Positions 1 to 8,712 of a stretch of DNA of 32,824 nt are shown piece by piece. Position 1 is the stretch's first letter, and every line of letters starts with the position of its first letter. The position numbers and the translations under genes were made by a program. The notes under the pieces are model-generated. The model ran no database searches. It was not told the origin of the DNA and was given only the letters and a program-made list of their open reading frames with translations. Source of the DNA: an uncultured Mollicutes bacterium (GTDB taxonomy: Bacteria; Bacillota_I; Bacilli_A; RF39; UBA660); contig CANTCS010000016.1 of assembly GCA_947652375.1 (NCBI GenBank), positions 1 through 32,824 on the forward strand, given 5' to 3'.

Positions 1-51
1 GATATAGAATTAAAATATAAATAAAATGGTGCGGTTGAGATTTTAAAAAAG

Positions 52-83
52 AAAATCTTACTTTTTTATAAGTAAGATTTTTA
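52..83. terminator. Intrinsic terminator downstream of rpmB
   Basis: A 10-bp perfect inverted repeat (AAAATCTTAC at 52-61, GTAAGATTTT at 72-81) can be extended by two more pairs inside the loop. T-rich runs follow it on both strands, so it can end rpmB (reverse strand) and could also stop forward transcription entering from the left edge. Confidence 0.8.
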
Positions 84-100
84 TTTATAAAAATAAAGAA

Positions 101-280
101 TTATACTGCTTGCTCATTCTTCTTTAAAGTTCTTATTTCTTTAGTCGAAAGTCTAACTTTTGTTCCATCCTCAAGTCTATATACTTGAGTATTAAGGTTT
201 TGTCTTTTTTTAGTAGCATTTAAAGCATGAGATCTTTTATTTTTTACATTACCTTTTCTTGTTGAAATATTAACTGCCAT
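101..280 (-). CDS. rpmB: 50S ribosomal protein L28
   Basis: This is a 59-residue basic protein of the large ribosomal subunit. It carries the L28 hallmarks: an N-terminal block ending KGNVKNKRSHALNATKKR, then the VYRLEDGTKVRLSTKEIRTLKK strand-helix region, and its length matches the family. I start it at the ATG ending at 280, not at an upstream ATG at 307, because AAAGGAGGGATAAT lies directly before 280 and L28 proteins begin with MA followed by this region. It is a single gene transcribed divergently from dnaE, followed by the terminator at 52-83. A weak promoter may lie on the reverse strand (TTGACT at 346-341, TAAAGT at 323-318, 17-nt gap). The call is secure from the sequence pattern. 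Confidence 0.93.
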   Translation of the reverse strand: MAVNISTRKGNVKNKRSHALNATKKRQNLNTQVYRLEDGTKVRLSTKEIRTLKKNEQAV

Positions 281-453
281 ATTATCCCTCCTTTGGTATT
301 TCCTCATCTGCTTTATAACTTTAACATAATTTTATAAGAAAGTCAAACAAATCAATAAAAAAACAGTATAATATATATGAAATAAAAAATATAATAATTA
401 ACAAATTACATTTAAGAAATATTATGTTAAAATTAAATTAAGGAGGCCATGCT

Positions 454-3408
454 ATGTATATTCCTTTATATAACAAAAGTAATTACACACTATTATCAAG
501 TCTTTTAAAAATAGATGATATTATTAATTATGCCATAAGTAATAATATGCAAAGTATTGCCATTTCTGATAACAATATGTTTGCAACTATGGAATTCATA
601 AAAAAATGTACATCAAAAAAAATTAAACCTATAATTGGATTAGAAATTAATCTATTAGATTTTAATCTTATATTATATGCTAAAAACTATCAAGGTTATC
701 AATCATTAATAAAATTATCAACTATACAAAGCGAAAGAGAGGTTGACCTTAACGATTTAAAAAAATATAATAATCAAGTAATCGCAGTACTAGAATATAA
801 ATTTGCAAAAAAATATAAAATTATTGAAGAAATTTATAAAACTCTTTATTTAGGATATAAAGATAAAACAGAAGAAGAAGAAGCTAAAATTATAACGAAA
901 AATATTGTGTTTTTTAGAGAAAGTTTATATTTAGAAAAACAAAATGCAGAAATTCTAAATTATCTTTATTTAATTAGAGATGGAAAAACTATTTTAGATG
1001 ACATTAAATATGAGATAGAAGACTTTGCATTAAATATTCCTAATATACTTACTTTATCTAGTCAAGAAGGTTTAATAAGTACTAAAAAAATAGCTAATCA
1101 ATGTAATTTAGAATTTCCTAGTTGGAAAAATCTCTTACCAATTTATGAGTGTGAAAATCCAAGTAAATATCTATTTGAATTATGTAAAGTTGGGCTAACT
1201 AAACGTTTAAATGGTTCTGTGTCTAAAAAATACATTGAAAGACTTTTATATGAATTAAAAGTAATTAATAAAATGGGTTTTTCAAATTATTTTTTAATAG
1301 TATATGATTTTGTAAAATTTGCAAAAAAAAATAAAATACTAGTTGGTCCAGGAAGAGGAAGTGCCGCAGGATCACTAGTGGCTTATTCTTTAGGTATAAC
1401 TGATATTGATCCTTTAAAATATGATTTATTATTTGAAAGATTTTTAAATCCAGCAAGAAAAACAATGCCCGATATTGATATAGATTTCCCCGATAATAAA
1501 AGAGATATTATTATTGATTATGTTAAAAAAAAATATGGTGAGAAACGTGTTAGTGGTATCATTACTTTTGGAACCATGGCAACTAAACAAGTAATTAGAG
1601 ATGTTTCTCGAGTTTTAAATATTCCATTATATAAAGTTGATAGTTTATGTAAATTTATTCCTACACTTTATAAAGAAAATTTACAATCACTTTATGAAAA
1701 AAATGCATCCTTTAAAGCAAGAATTGACAATGACACACTTTTAAGTAATATGTTTCAAATTGCAACTAAATTAGAAGGATTTCCAAGACATACCTCATCT
1801 CACGCCGCTGGAATAATTATGAGTCAAGTTGATTTAGATGAAGTAGTTCCACTAACAAAAACAGAAGATTTATATTTAACAAGTTTTTCTATGGAATATC
1901 TTGAAGAATTAGGTTTATTAAAAATGGATTTTTTAGTTTTAAAAAACTTAACTTTGATCGATAATATTTTAAATGATATCAAAACTCAAACAAATGAAAA
2001 CTTAGATTTTAATAAAATACCAATGGAAGATCAAGAAACTTTATCTTTATTTGAAAATGCTAACACTTGTGGAATTTTTCAATTTGAATCAAATGGAATG
2101 CGAAAGTTTTTGAAAAAATTGAAACCTAAAACATTTGATGATATCTTTGCTGCAATAGCATTATTTAGACCAGGAGCAGCAGTTAATATTGATACATATA
2201 TAAGAAGAAAAAATAACGAAGAAGAAATAAAATATCTCGACCCATCATTAGAAGAAATTACAAAAAATACTTATGGAATTTTAATATATCAAGAACAAAT
2301 TATGCAAGTAGCTAAGGTCTATGCTAATTACTCGTTGGGAGAGGCTGATATTTTAAGACGAGCCATGAGCAAGAAAAAATTAGATTTATTAAAAGCAGAA
2401 GAAGAAAAATTTATTTTTAAAAGTATTAAAAATAATCATAACAAAGAAAATGCGAAAAAATTATTCAATTTAATTTTGAATTTTGCAGGTTTTGGATTTA
2501 ATAAATCACATTCAGTAGTTTATTCGATTATCGCTTATAAAATGGCCTATTTAAAATGTCACTACAAAAATATCTTTTTTGCAAATCTCTTAACTAATGT
2601 TATAGGTATAGAATCTAAAACTAGTGAATACATCTTAGAAGCCCGTGCTAATCAAATTGAAATAGAAAAACCATCAATTAATCATAGTGATATCAAATAT
2701 ATAGTTAAAGATAATAAAATTATTTTTCCTTTATCTAATATCAAATCAATAGGAACTGTTGTATCAAATCAAATAATAAACGCTAAAATAGATGGTCACT
2801 TTCAAGATATCTATGATTGTTTTAGTAGGTTATACATTAAAGGCCTTGGTAAAAAAACATTTGAAGTTTTAATTTATGCCGATGTTTTTAAAGAATTTAA
2901 TTTTAATCGTGCAACTTTAATCTCTAATTTAGATAGTTTATATAATTATGCTGAATTAACAAAAGATATAGATCCATCTTTAGTAATACAACCAGAGATC
3001 GAATTAAAAAAAGAGTTTTCTCAATCTTTTATATTAGAAAAAGAAAAAGAAGTATTTGGTTTTTATTTGTCATCACATCCTGTTACAATGTTTAAAAAAG
3101 ATAACACCTTATGTATTCCGATTAATACAATTAATAGCTATTTTAATAAAATTATAGATACAATAATTTTAGTTGAAAAAATAAAAGTAATAACTACAAA
3201 AAAAGGAGATAAAATGGCCTTTGTAACAGGTAGTGATGAAACTGGTAGTTGTGAATTTACAATTTTTCCACGATTATTTAAAGATAATCAAACTTTAGAA
3301 AAAGGAAATATTATAAAAATTAGGGGTAATGTTGAAAAAAGATTAAATGAATTACAAATAATAGCCGAAAAAATAAACTATTTACAAGGAGAAATAAATG
3401 AAGAATAG
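454..3408 (+). CDS. dnaE: DNA polymerase III subunit alpha (DnaE)
   Basis: This 984-residue C-family DNA polymerase makes up part of the replicative machinery. In Firmicutes DnaE works beside PolC and extends RNA primers on the lagging strand. Visible domains are an N-terminal PHP-like domain (about 1-200), the palm with GPGRGSAAGSLVAY (about 299-312), the catalytic PDIDIDFPD (about 339-347; D340 and D342) and LLKMDFL (third acidic residue), the fingers with FGFNKSHSVVYSIIAYK, tandem HhH segments, and a C-terminal OB fold. The PHP metal ligands are replaced: where active members have HLHTHSSYS this protein has PLYNKSNYT, and TDHG has become SDNN, so PHP exonuclease activity is not expected. 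AAGGAGG at 440-446 sets the ATG. It heads an operon and overlaps lspA by 11 nt. No PolC gene is in this window. Confidence 0.96.
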   Translation: MYIPLYNKSNYTLLSSLLKIDDIINYAISNNMQSIAISDNNMFATMEFIKKCTSKKIKPIIGLEINLLDFNLILYAKNYQGYQSLIKLSTIQSEREVDLNDLKKYNNQVIAVLEYKFAKKYKIIEEIYKTLYLGYKDKTEEEEAKIITKNIVFFRESLYLEKQNAEILNYLYLIRDGKTILDDIKYEIEDFALNIPNILTLSSQEGLISTKKIANQCNLEFPSWKNLLPIYECENPSKYLFELCKVGLTKRLNGSVSKKYIERLLYELKVINKMGFSNYFLIVYDFVKFAKKNKILVGPGRGSAAGSLVAYSLGITDIDPLKYDLLFERFLNPARKTMPDIDIDFPDNKRDIIIDYVKKKYGEKRVSGIITFGTMATKQVIRDVSRVLNIPLYKVDSLCKFIPTLYKENLQSLYEKNASFKARIDNDTLLSNMFQIATKLEGFPRHTSSHAAGIIMSQVDLDEVVPLTKTEDLYLTSFSMEYLEELGLLKMDFLVLKNLTLIDNILNDIKTQTNENLDFNKIPMEDQETLSLFENANTCGIFQFESNGMRKFLKKLKPKTFDDIFAAIALFRPGAAVNIDTYIRRKNNEEEIKYLDPSLEEITKNTYGILIYQEQIMQVAKVYANYSLGEADILRRAMSKKKLDLLKAEEEKFIFKSIKNNHNKENAKKLFNLILNFAGFGFNKSHSVVYSIIAYKMAYLKCHYKNIFFANLLTNVIGIESKTSEYILEARANQIEIEKPSINHSDIKYIVKDNKIIFPLSNIKSIGTVVSNQIINAKIDGHFQDIYDCFSRLYIKGLGKKTFEVLIYADVFKEFNFNRATLISNLDSLYNYAELTKDIDPSLVIQPEIELKKEFSQSFILEKEKEVFGFYLSSHPVTMFKKDNTLCIPINTINSYFNKIIDTIILVEKIKVITTKKGDKMAFVTGSDETGSCEFTIFPRLFKDNQTLEKGNIIKIRGNVEKRLNELQIIAEKINYLQGEINEE

Positions 3409-3868
3409 ACAAGAAATATATAAAATTACAAGTATTATTTTAATGTTAGATCAATTAATTAAACTAATTATAAATAATACAATGACTCTCCATCAAGAAA
3501 TTACCATTTTTCCTAAATTTTTCTCTCTTTTTTATACTAAAAATACAGGAGCCGCTTTTTCTATACTAGAAAATAATACTACTTTAATAACAATATTTAC
3601 AATAATAATAATTTATATAACAGATAAATTTATAAAAAAAGAAACTAGTTTTAACAAACTTTCAACAATTTCATTAGGTCTAGTAATGGGAGGAATATTT
3701 GGTAATTTAATAGATAGAATTATTCATCATGGAGTAATAGATTATTTATCATTTTCTTTAATCAATTTTAAATTTCCTGTTTTTAACTTAGCTGATATTT
3801 GTATTACAATGGGTGTATTTTTCTTATTTATTTCATTATTAAGAGATAAAAAAGAGGTGAATAAATGA
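3398..3868 (+). CDS. lspA: Lipoprotein signal peptidase (signal peptidase II)
   Basis: This 156-residue integral membrane aspartyl protease cleaves the signal peptide of diacylglyceryl-modified prolipoproteins. The family signatures are all present: NTGAAF at 49-54, MGGIFGNLIDRIIHHGVIDY at 98-116 with the conserved GNxxDR and VxD aspartates, and FNLADICI from 129 with the other active-site aspartate. Four hydrophobic segments are visible (about 8-26, 60-78, 90-106 and 133-149). AAGGAGAAATAA precedes the start, which lies inside the 3' end of dnaE, so the two are probably translationally coupled. The next gene overlaps its stop by 4 nt (ATGA). The protein is slightly short but complete. Confidence 0.96.
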   Translation: MKNRQEIYKITSIILMLDQLIKLIINNTMTLHQEITIFPKFFSLFYTKNTGAAFSILENNTTLITIFTIIIIYITDKFIKKETSFNKLSTISLGLVMGGIFGNLIDRIIHHGVIDYLSFSLINFKFPVFNLADICITMGVFFLFISLLRDKKEVNK

Positions 3869-4986
3869 AAGAAATTTTTTATGAGTTAATTAAAGAAGCA
3901 AGTAATGGAAAAGTAATAATTGATAAGGAAGAGTGGCCTATAGCTTTTAACACAATAGTAAACGATGGCGATAAAGAAATAAGATTTGTAGGTAATAAAG
4001 ATTTTGACACTTTAATGATAAACAACTATGATGAATTTTTATTAATTTTAACAAAATATTTAGAGCTTGAAATGAAAAATAAGAGAAAAATGCCAAAATT
4101 TTATTATGAAGAACAAAAAAATCAATTAAAATGGCTAATGTCTTACATTTTTGTAAATGCAACTACAGAAGATTTTTTAAACCCAATTTTATATATACAA
4201 AGAATTATTAATTTTTTACAAGACAATACTTTTGAAGCTTTTAATGATTTGATAGAAATTCCATTAAATAAGACTTTTTATAATGGTAAACTTCAAATAA
4301 AAAATAACATTAGTCCTGTAGCTATGGAAACACCATTCAATATTAGTTTTAATCTAATAAAATTAGACTGTATTCATAATTTTCCAACTATTTATTATGG
4401 TATTAATGAAGAAAATAATGAAAAAGTTTGTTATATTTATAGTATTATTCAAAAAAAGAAAGAAGATAACAAATCAGAAGAGTTCTCTAAAAAGATAAAT
4501 AGGCTTTTATATAAAGTAAATAAAAATATTAGAGAATCTGAAAGTCAAGATTATTTAGATTATATTAATAAAAAAAGTACATATTATCCAGAAGAAAATA
4601 TTTCTGACATTTCTCCATCATTTATTTTTTCTTTAAATATATTTTTATCTTTACTTCAAAACAAAAATATTCAAAAAATAAAAGTTGTAACATATTTACC
4701 ATTACGTTATAATTCCAGATTCATTTCAGCAAATCAATTCTCATTAAGAAAAAAAGAATTGCTTAATAGAAATGATATTATTCAGTCCAATGCCACAAAT
4801 AAATTGATAAGAACATTCCGAAGAATGATATATCATAATAAAGCATTAGATATTGTTTCATTTCCTTATGAGATAGATGAATATTTACATTTAAATTTAT
4901 CAGATAAAAAAGCGGAATTAAATAATATGCTTTTAGAAGAAATGAATATACTTATAGAAAAGGAGAGTAATCATGCCAAAAAATAG
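3865..4986 (+). CDS. Hypothetical protein in the dnaE-lspA operon
   Basis: I do not recognise this 373-residue protein. It is soluble in appearance: no signal peptide and no membrane segment. The N-terminal half is mixed alpha/beta, the middle has a charged lysine-rich stretch (about 195-235), and the C-terminal third contains FIFSLNIFLSLLQN followed by VVTYLPLRYNSRF and a RTFRRMIYHNKALDIVSFP segment that look like a folded domain. GAGGTG lies before the ATG, which overlaps the lspA stop, and its own 3' end overlaps the polyprenyl synthase start by 14 nt. Four-gene overlap implies co-expression with lipoprotein processing and isoprenoid synthesis, but that is context only and no function should be assigned. 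Confidence 0.85.
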   Translation: MKEIFYELIKEASNGKVIIDKEEWPIAFNTIVNDGDKEIRFVGNKDFDTLMINNYDEFLLILTKYLELEMKNKRKMPKFYYEEQKNQLKWLMSYIFVNATTEDFLNPILYIQRIINFLQDNTFEAFNDLIEIPLNKTFYNGKLQIKNNISPVAMETPFNISFNLIKLDCIHNFPTIYYGINEENNEKVCYIYSIIQKKKEDNKSEEFSKKINRLLYKVNKNIRESESQDYLDYINKKSTYYPEENISDISPSFIFSLNIFLSLLQNKNIQKIKVVTYLPLRYNSRFISANQFSLRKKELLNRNDIIQSNATNKLIRTFRRMIYHNKALDIVSFPYEIDEYLHLNLSDKKAELNNMLLEEMNILIEKESNHAKK

Positions 4987-6043
4987 TTTTAACAAATTTT
5001 ATGAAAAAACTTCTAAAACCTTAAATAAATCGATTGAAAAATTTAATAATTCTTTAATTGATGATAATGAGATATTTTCATATAATATAAATCTTTTTAA
5101 AAATTTAAATAGAGATGGAAAATTAATTAGAGGAACATTAGTTAAGTTAGGTTATAATTTATTAAAAGATGATATTGAATATAGTAATGACCTTGCCCTA
5201 GCTTATGAAATATTTCAAACATCAATTCTTATTCATGACGATATAATTGATAAAGATATTAAAAGACGTGGAAAAACTACTGTTCACCAAGCAAATTATG
5301 AAAAGTATCAAAGTTTTTCTAAGAATGAAAATGAATTAAAACATTTAAGCAATTCTATAGGAATTTGTATAGGAGATTATGGATTATATCTTGCAAGTAA
5401 AACTATAACAGATAATTATAATGACAATCCTTATTTTGGGAAATTGATAACTGCTTTTAATGATACAGTTTTAAAAACAATCAAAGGGGAAGTTTTAGAT
5501 GTAGTTTTGCCTTTTGAAAGTAAAAATATGAAAATAGATACTAACTCATTAGAAAAAACAATAATGAATATATACTGCTTAAAAACAGCTTACTATACTG
5601 TAATCGGACCTCTAACCGTAGGGTTGATTTTAGCAGGAGCAGATGAATCTATTATACAAGATATTAAAAAGTTTGCTGAAAAGATAGGAATTGCTTTTCA
5701 AATTCAAGATGATTTATTAGGAATTTTTTCAGATAATACTGGAAAAGTTAAAGGATCAGATATCAAAGAGTTTAAACAAACAATTTTATTTTCTTATATT
5801 GTAAAAAGTTCTTATAAAGATGAATTTTTAAAAATTTATGGTCAAGATAATTTATCAGAAGAAGTAATAATACAAATAAAAGATATTATCGAAAAAAGTA
5901 ATGCTAGAAATTACGCAGAAAATTTAATGAATGATATGTATAACGAAGGATTAAATCTTATAAAAGAACTTAAATGGATAAATAATGATAAAAAGAATTT
6001 ATTAATCGAATTTGTAGAATTTTTAAAAAATAGAAATAAATAA
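4973..6043 (+). CDS. Trans-polyprenyl diphosphate synthase
   Basis: This 356-residue enzyme of the all-alpha isoprenyl synthase fold condenses isopentenyl diphosphate with allylic diphosphates. The first aspartate-rich motif is HDDIID (D89, D90, D93) followed by the RRGKTTVH segment; the second is QIQDDLLGIFSD (D246, D247), a form seen in GGPP-synthase-like members rather than the DDILD of typical IspA. The residues before the first motif (QTSILIH) are small, which in this family allows products longer than C15, so geranylgeranyl or a longer chain is more likely than farnesyl diphosphate. Product length cannot be settled from sequence. AAAGGAGAG precedes the start, and the gene overlaps its upstream neighbour by 14 nt. 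Confidence 0.92.
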   Translation: MPKNSFNKFYEKTSKTLNKSIEKFNNSLIDDNEIFSYNINLFKNLNRDGKLIRGTLVKLGYNLLKDDIEYSNDLALAYEIFQTSILIHDDIIDKDIKRRGKTTVHQANYEKYQSFSKNENELKHLSNSIGICIGDYGLYLASKTITDNYNDNPYFGKLITAFNDTVLKTIKGEVLDVVLPFESKNMKIDTNSLEKTIMNIYCLKTAYYTVIGPLTVGLILAGADESIIQDIKKFAEKIGIAFQIQDDLLGIFSDNTGKVKGSDIKEFKQTILFSYIVKSSYKDEFLKIYGQDNLSEEVIIQIKDIIEKSNARNYAENLMNDMYNEGLNLIKELKWINNDKKNLLIEFVEFLKNRNK

Positions 6044-6055
6044 TTTAGAGGTACT

Positions 6056-7012
6056 ATGAATATAGAATATGATAAAACAATCGAAACTAAAAGATTAATA
6101 CTTCATAAATCAGAAGATTTAATAGATAAAAAATTTATATGGATAATTTATCTAAAAGAAACAAATGAAAAAATAGGACAAATAAGCATTTTAGTAAAAG
6201 AAGAGAATAATATAAATTGTTTTTTGTATCCTTCATTTCAAAAAAAAGGATATGCTTATGAATCATGTGTGGAAGTCTTAAAATATATATTTTTAAAAAT
6301 TGATATAAAAAAAATTATAACTAAAGTAGCTAAAAAAAATAAATCAGGTATATCTCTTATTGAAAATTTAGGTTTTGAAAAAATAGGAAAAGAACAAGAA
6401 ATAATTAATTACGAATTAACAAAAAATATCTTTCTAAAAGATTTATTTCGTAAAGAGAGTTTGTATATAACAGAAGATATTGATAAAGAGCCTTTAATAA
6501 AATTTATTACTAATGATTTAATAATTAATTTAACAGGAGAAAGTGGTAGTAATATAAAATCAGCAACCGAAAAATATATAAATGATGAAAACTGTATTGT
6601 AATTGATTTAGATCAAATAACAAAAAAACAAAATAAGGATATAAATAATCAACATGTTTATGAAATGCTTGTAACTAAATATAATAAAATACCAAATCTT
6701 GATAAAAATTTTGATAAAATATATTTAGATATATTAAAATTTTACCAAAATGAAACTAAATTATTAATTATAACCAGTGAGTCATTTAGACATATGAAGA
6801 ACCTAAAAAATATAAAAGGTGAAATTATTATTTTAAGGACTTGCATAAATAAATGTTTTGATAATTGTCTTAAAAGCTATCAAAATAAATATAAAAAAGC
6901 TAATTTTGAAGAATTATCTGCTTATTGTCATAAAATGAAGCAAATTTATACAAATTATCATTATTTAAATAATTTTATAAATAAAATTGATAAAGAATTA
7001 ACAAGTAAATAA
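6056..7012 (+). CDS. GNAT-like acetyltransferase fused to a degenerate P-loop domain
   Basis: This 318-residue protein has two parts. Residues 1-120 resemble a GNAT acetyltransferase: TKRLIL at the start, then EKIGQISI, a YPSFQKKGYAYES acetyl-CoA-loop-like segment and LIENLGFEKIGK near the end. About 40 residues of the usual N-terminal helices are missing. Residues 150-318 resemble a small nucleotide kinase: beta-strand IINL, then GESGSNIKS (161-169) in the Walker A position, then IVIDLDQI and later LLIITSES. The loop has lost the final glycine and carries one extra residue compared with GxxxxGKS, so ATP binding is doubtful. It follows the polyprenyl synthase by 12 nt and probably ends this operon. 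The substrate is unknown. Confidence 0.7.
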   Translation: MNIEYDKTIETKRLILHKSEDLIDKKFIWIIYLKETNEKIGQISILVKEENNINCFLYPSFQKKGYAYESCVEVLKYIFLKIDIKKIITKVAKKNKSGISLIENLGFEKIGKEQEIINYELTKNIFLKDLFRKESLYITEDIDKEPLIKFITNDLIINLTGESGSNIKSATEKYINDENCIVIDLDQITKKQNKDINNQHVYEMLVTKYNKIPNLDKNFDKIYLDILKFYQNETKLLIITSESFRHMKNLKNIKGEIIILRTCINKCFDNCLKSYQNKYKKANFEELSAYCHKMKQIYTNYHYLNNFINKIDKELTSK

Positions 7013-7025
7013 TAATTTATTATTA

Positions 7026-7054
7026 TTGAATAATTAATATATTTATGCTAGAAT
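7026..7054 (+). promoter_or_regulatory. Sigma-A-type promoter
   Basis: TTGAAT (7026-7031), a 17-nt spacer and TAGAAT (7049-7054), with TG at the extended -10 position. It lies 30 nt before the start at 7084 and begins a new transcription unit after the dnaE operon. Confidence 0.75.
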
Positions 7055-7083
7055 AAATTCATTTATATATGAGAGGTAAAGAT

Positions 7084-8697
7084 ATGCGAAGAGACTATTC
7101 AATTATTTATAATGGAAAACTAAAAGAAATTAAGGATAATTTACAAAAATTAGAAGATATAAAAATTATTATTCCAACATTTAAAGAAGCTGTGGAAAAT
7201 ATTATAAAGAAAACTGAGATTTCTATTGAAAACAATTATAAATTGTTTAATAATGCTAATCAAACTTTAGATTTAGATGAGGCTAATGCCAAAATATATT
7301 GCCAAGCAAGTAAAGAAATAGATAACCTAAACCAACAAATTATAAAAGAATATGATATCTATTACAAAATTACAATGAAATATAACAAATTATTAAGTTT
7401 AGTAGATGATGTTACAGAAGATAATATATGTGATATAGTTACTGATTGTAGAAGTATTTTAGAATTATTAAAATCATCCAGTAATATTGATTATTCTTTT
7501 GAAAAAGATATAACAGAAAAAATTTATCAATTAACATATAGAATAATTAAATTAGAACTTATCTATAGTAATTCAGCAGGATTACTTTATGCTTTGAAAA
7601 ATCCAACAGATCAAAACTACATTACAGAATTAATTAAGGAAGATATTAATTTATTAGATGAAAATAATCCAGATACAAAGCTAGTAAAAGAAAAAGTTGA
7701 TAAATTGAAAGAAAATGGTCTTAATAATATGTTTTTATTAGATAAAAATCTTATTGTACTTTTAGCAATTTTAACAGATAAAAATCTTTCACATAAAGTA
7801 AAAGACCAGTTTTTAAATTCGTTAAAAAAATATACTAAAATAGAAAATGATATGCAAAAAACAGAATTGGCAATTAGTAATAGTAAAGTTGATGAAATAA
7901 AAAAATCTCTAAAAATACATAATTTAAAAATATTCAAGAAAAAAGTATTTTTATCAATGAATTTATTATTAGTAACATCAAGTATAGTTGGTAGTGCAAT
8001 TGCAATTGGTAAATTAACTGAAAATAAAGAAAATAAAGTTAAAACAACAGTATATGACTCCTTTAGAGATACAAAAGAAATAACAGAAAGATATGAAGAT
8101 TTGGACACAGATACTATAAGTTTAATTGAATATAGTCCATGGGATGAGCCAGGTTATTTTCGAGATGAATATTCAAGAAATGTATACACTTATGATTTAG
8201 AAGGCATTAAGAAAAAATATACTAACATTGAAGATTATCTAACATCAGATTTAAAAGAAAAAATAAAATTATCAGAAGAAAACGAAGAAATAGAAACTAA
8301 AAAACCAAAAGATTTAGATTATACTAAAAATAAATATATAATTACTGAAAAAGTAATAAATGAAAAAGACTTTCGAATGGTCAAATCAAAATTTTATTGG
8401 CCTCTTTTTTCAATATTATCATCATTCGGAATTATAGCTATTGATTTCTTATTATTGAAAAAATTAACATCTGTAAAACTTAAAGATTTAAAACAAAATA
8501 AAAAGCAATTACAAAAAGAATTAAAAAGTGATAAAGAAAAAAGCATTGAAAATAAGAAAAGTTTGTATGATTTATCACAATTAGCAACTATATTAAAACT
8601 TGATGTTTTAGATAATTATGAAAAACTTCCTGATATAGTTAAAGAGACTTCTAATGTTAAAAAGAAATATAAGCTTTTAACAAAAAAAAAGAATTAA
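7084..8697 (+). CDS. Coiled-coil membrane protein, function unknown
   Basis: This 537-residue protein is not recognised. Residues 1-280 are almost entirely charged helix with heptad-like spacing, consistent with a cytoplasmic coiled coil. A membrane segment follows (about 287-308, MNLLLVTSSIVGSAIAIG), then a roughly 125-residue acidic, tyrosine-rich loop, a second membrane segment (about 435-458, PLFSILSSFGIIAIDFLLL) and a short C-terminal coiled coil. I start it at 7084 because AGAGGT at 7072-7077 is correctly spaced for that ATG; an ATG 15 nt upstream lies before the ribosome site. It has its own promoter at 7026-7054 and is followed closely by the cation transporter. A scaffold or envelope-linking role is possible from the layout, but nothing identifies one. 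Confidence 0.85.
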   Translation: MRRDYSIIYNGKLKEIKDNLQKLEDIKIIIPTFKEAVENIIKKTEISIENNYKLFNNANQTLDLDEANAKIYCQASKEIDNLNQQIIKEYDIYYKITMKYNKLLSLVDDVTEDNICDIVTDCRSILELLKSSSNIDYSFEKDITEKIYQLTYRIIKLELIYSNSAGLLYALKNPTDQNYITELIKEDINLLDENNPDTKLVKEKVDKLKENGLNNMFLLDKNLIVLLAILTDKNLSHKVKDQFLNSLKKYTKIENDMQKTELAISNSKVDEIKKSLKIHNLKIFKKKVFLSMNLLLVTSSIVGSAIAIGKLTENKENKVKTTVYDSFRDTKEITERYEDLDTDTISLIEYSPWDEPGYFRDEYSRNVYTYDLEGIKKKYTNIEDYLTSDLKEKIKLSEENEEIETKKPKDLDYTKNKYIITEKVINEKDFRMVKSKFYWPLFSILSSFGIIAIDFLLLKKLTSVKLKDLKQNKKQLQKELKSDKEKSIENKKSLYDLSQLATILKLDVLDNYEKLPDIVKETSNVKKKYKLLTKKKN

Positions 8698-8712
8698 AAA
8701 GAGGTGAAGTAT

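Noticed and set aside
7617..8108. Reverse-strand 163-codon frame inside the coiled-coil gene
   Set aside because: It mirrors the codons of the forward gene, has no ribosome site and shows no family features; same for other long antisense frames within clpB, dnaE and the muramidase gene.
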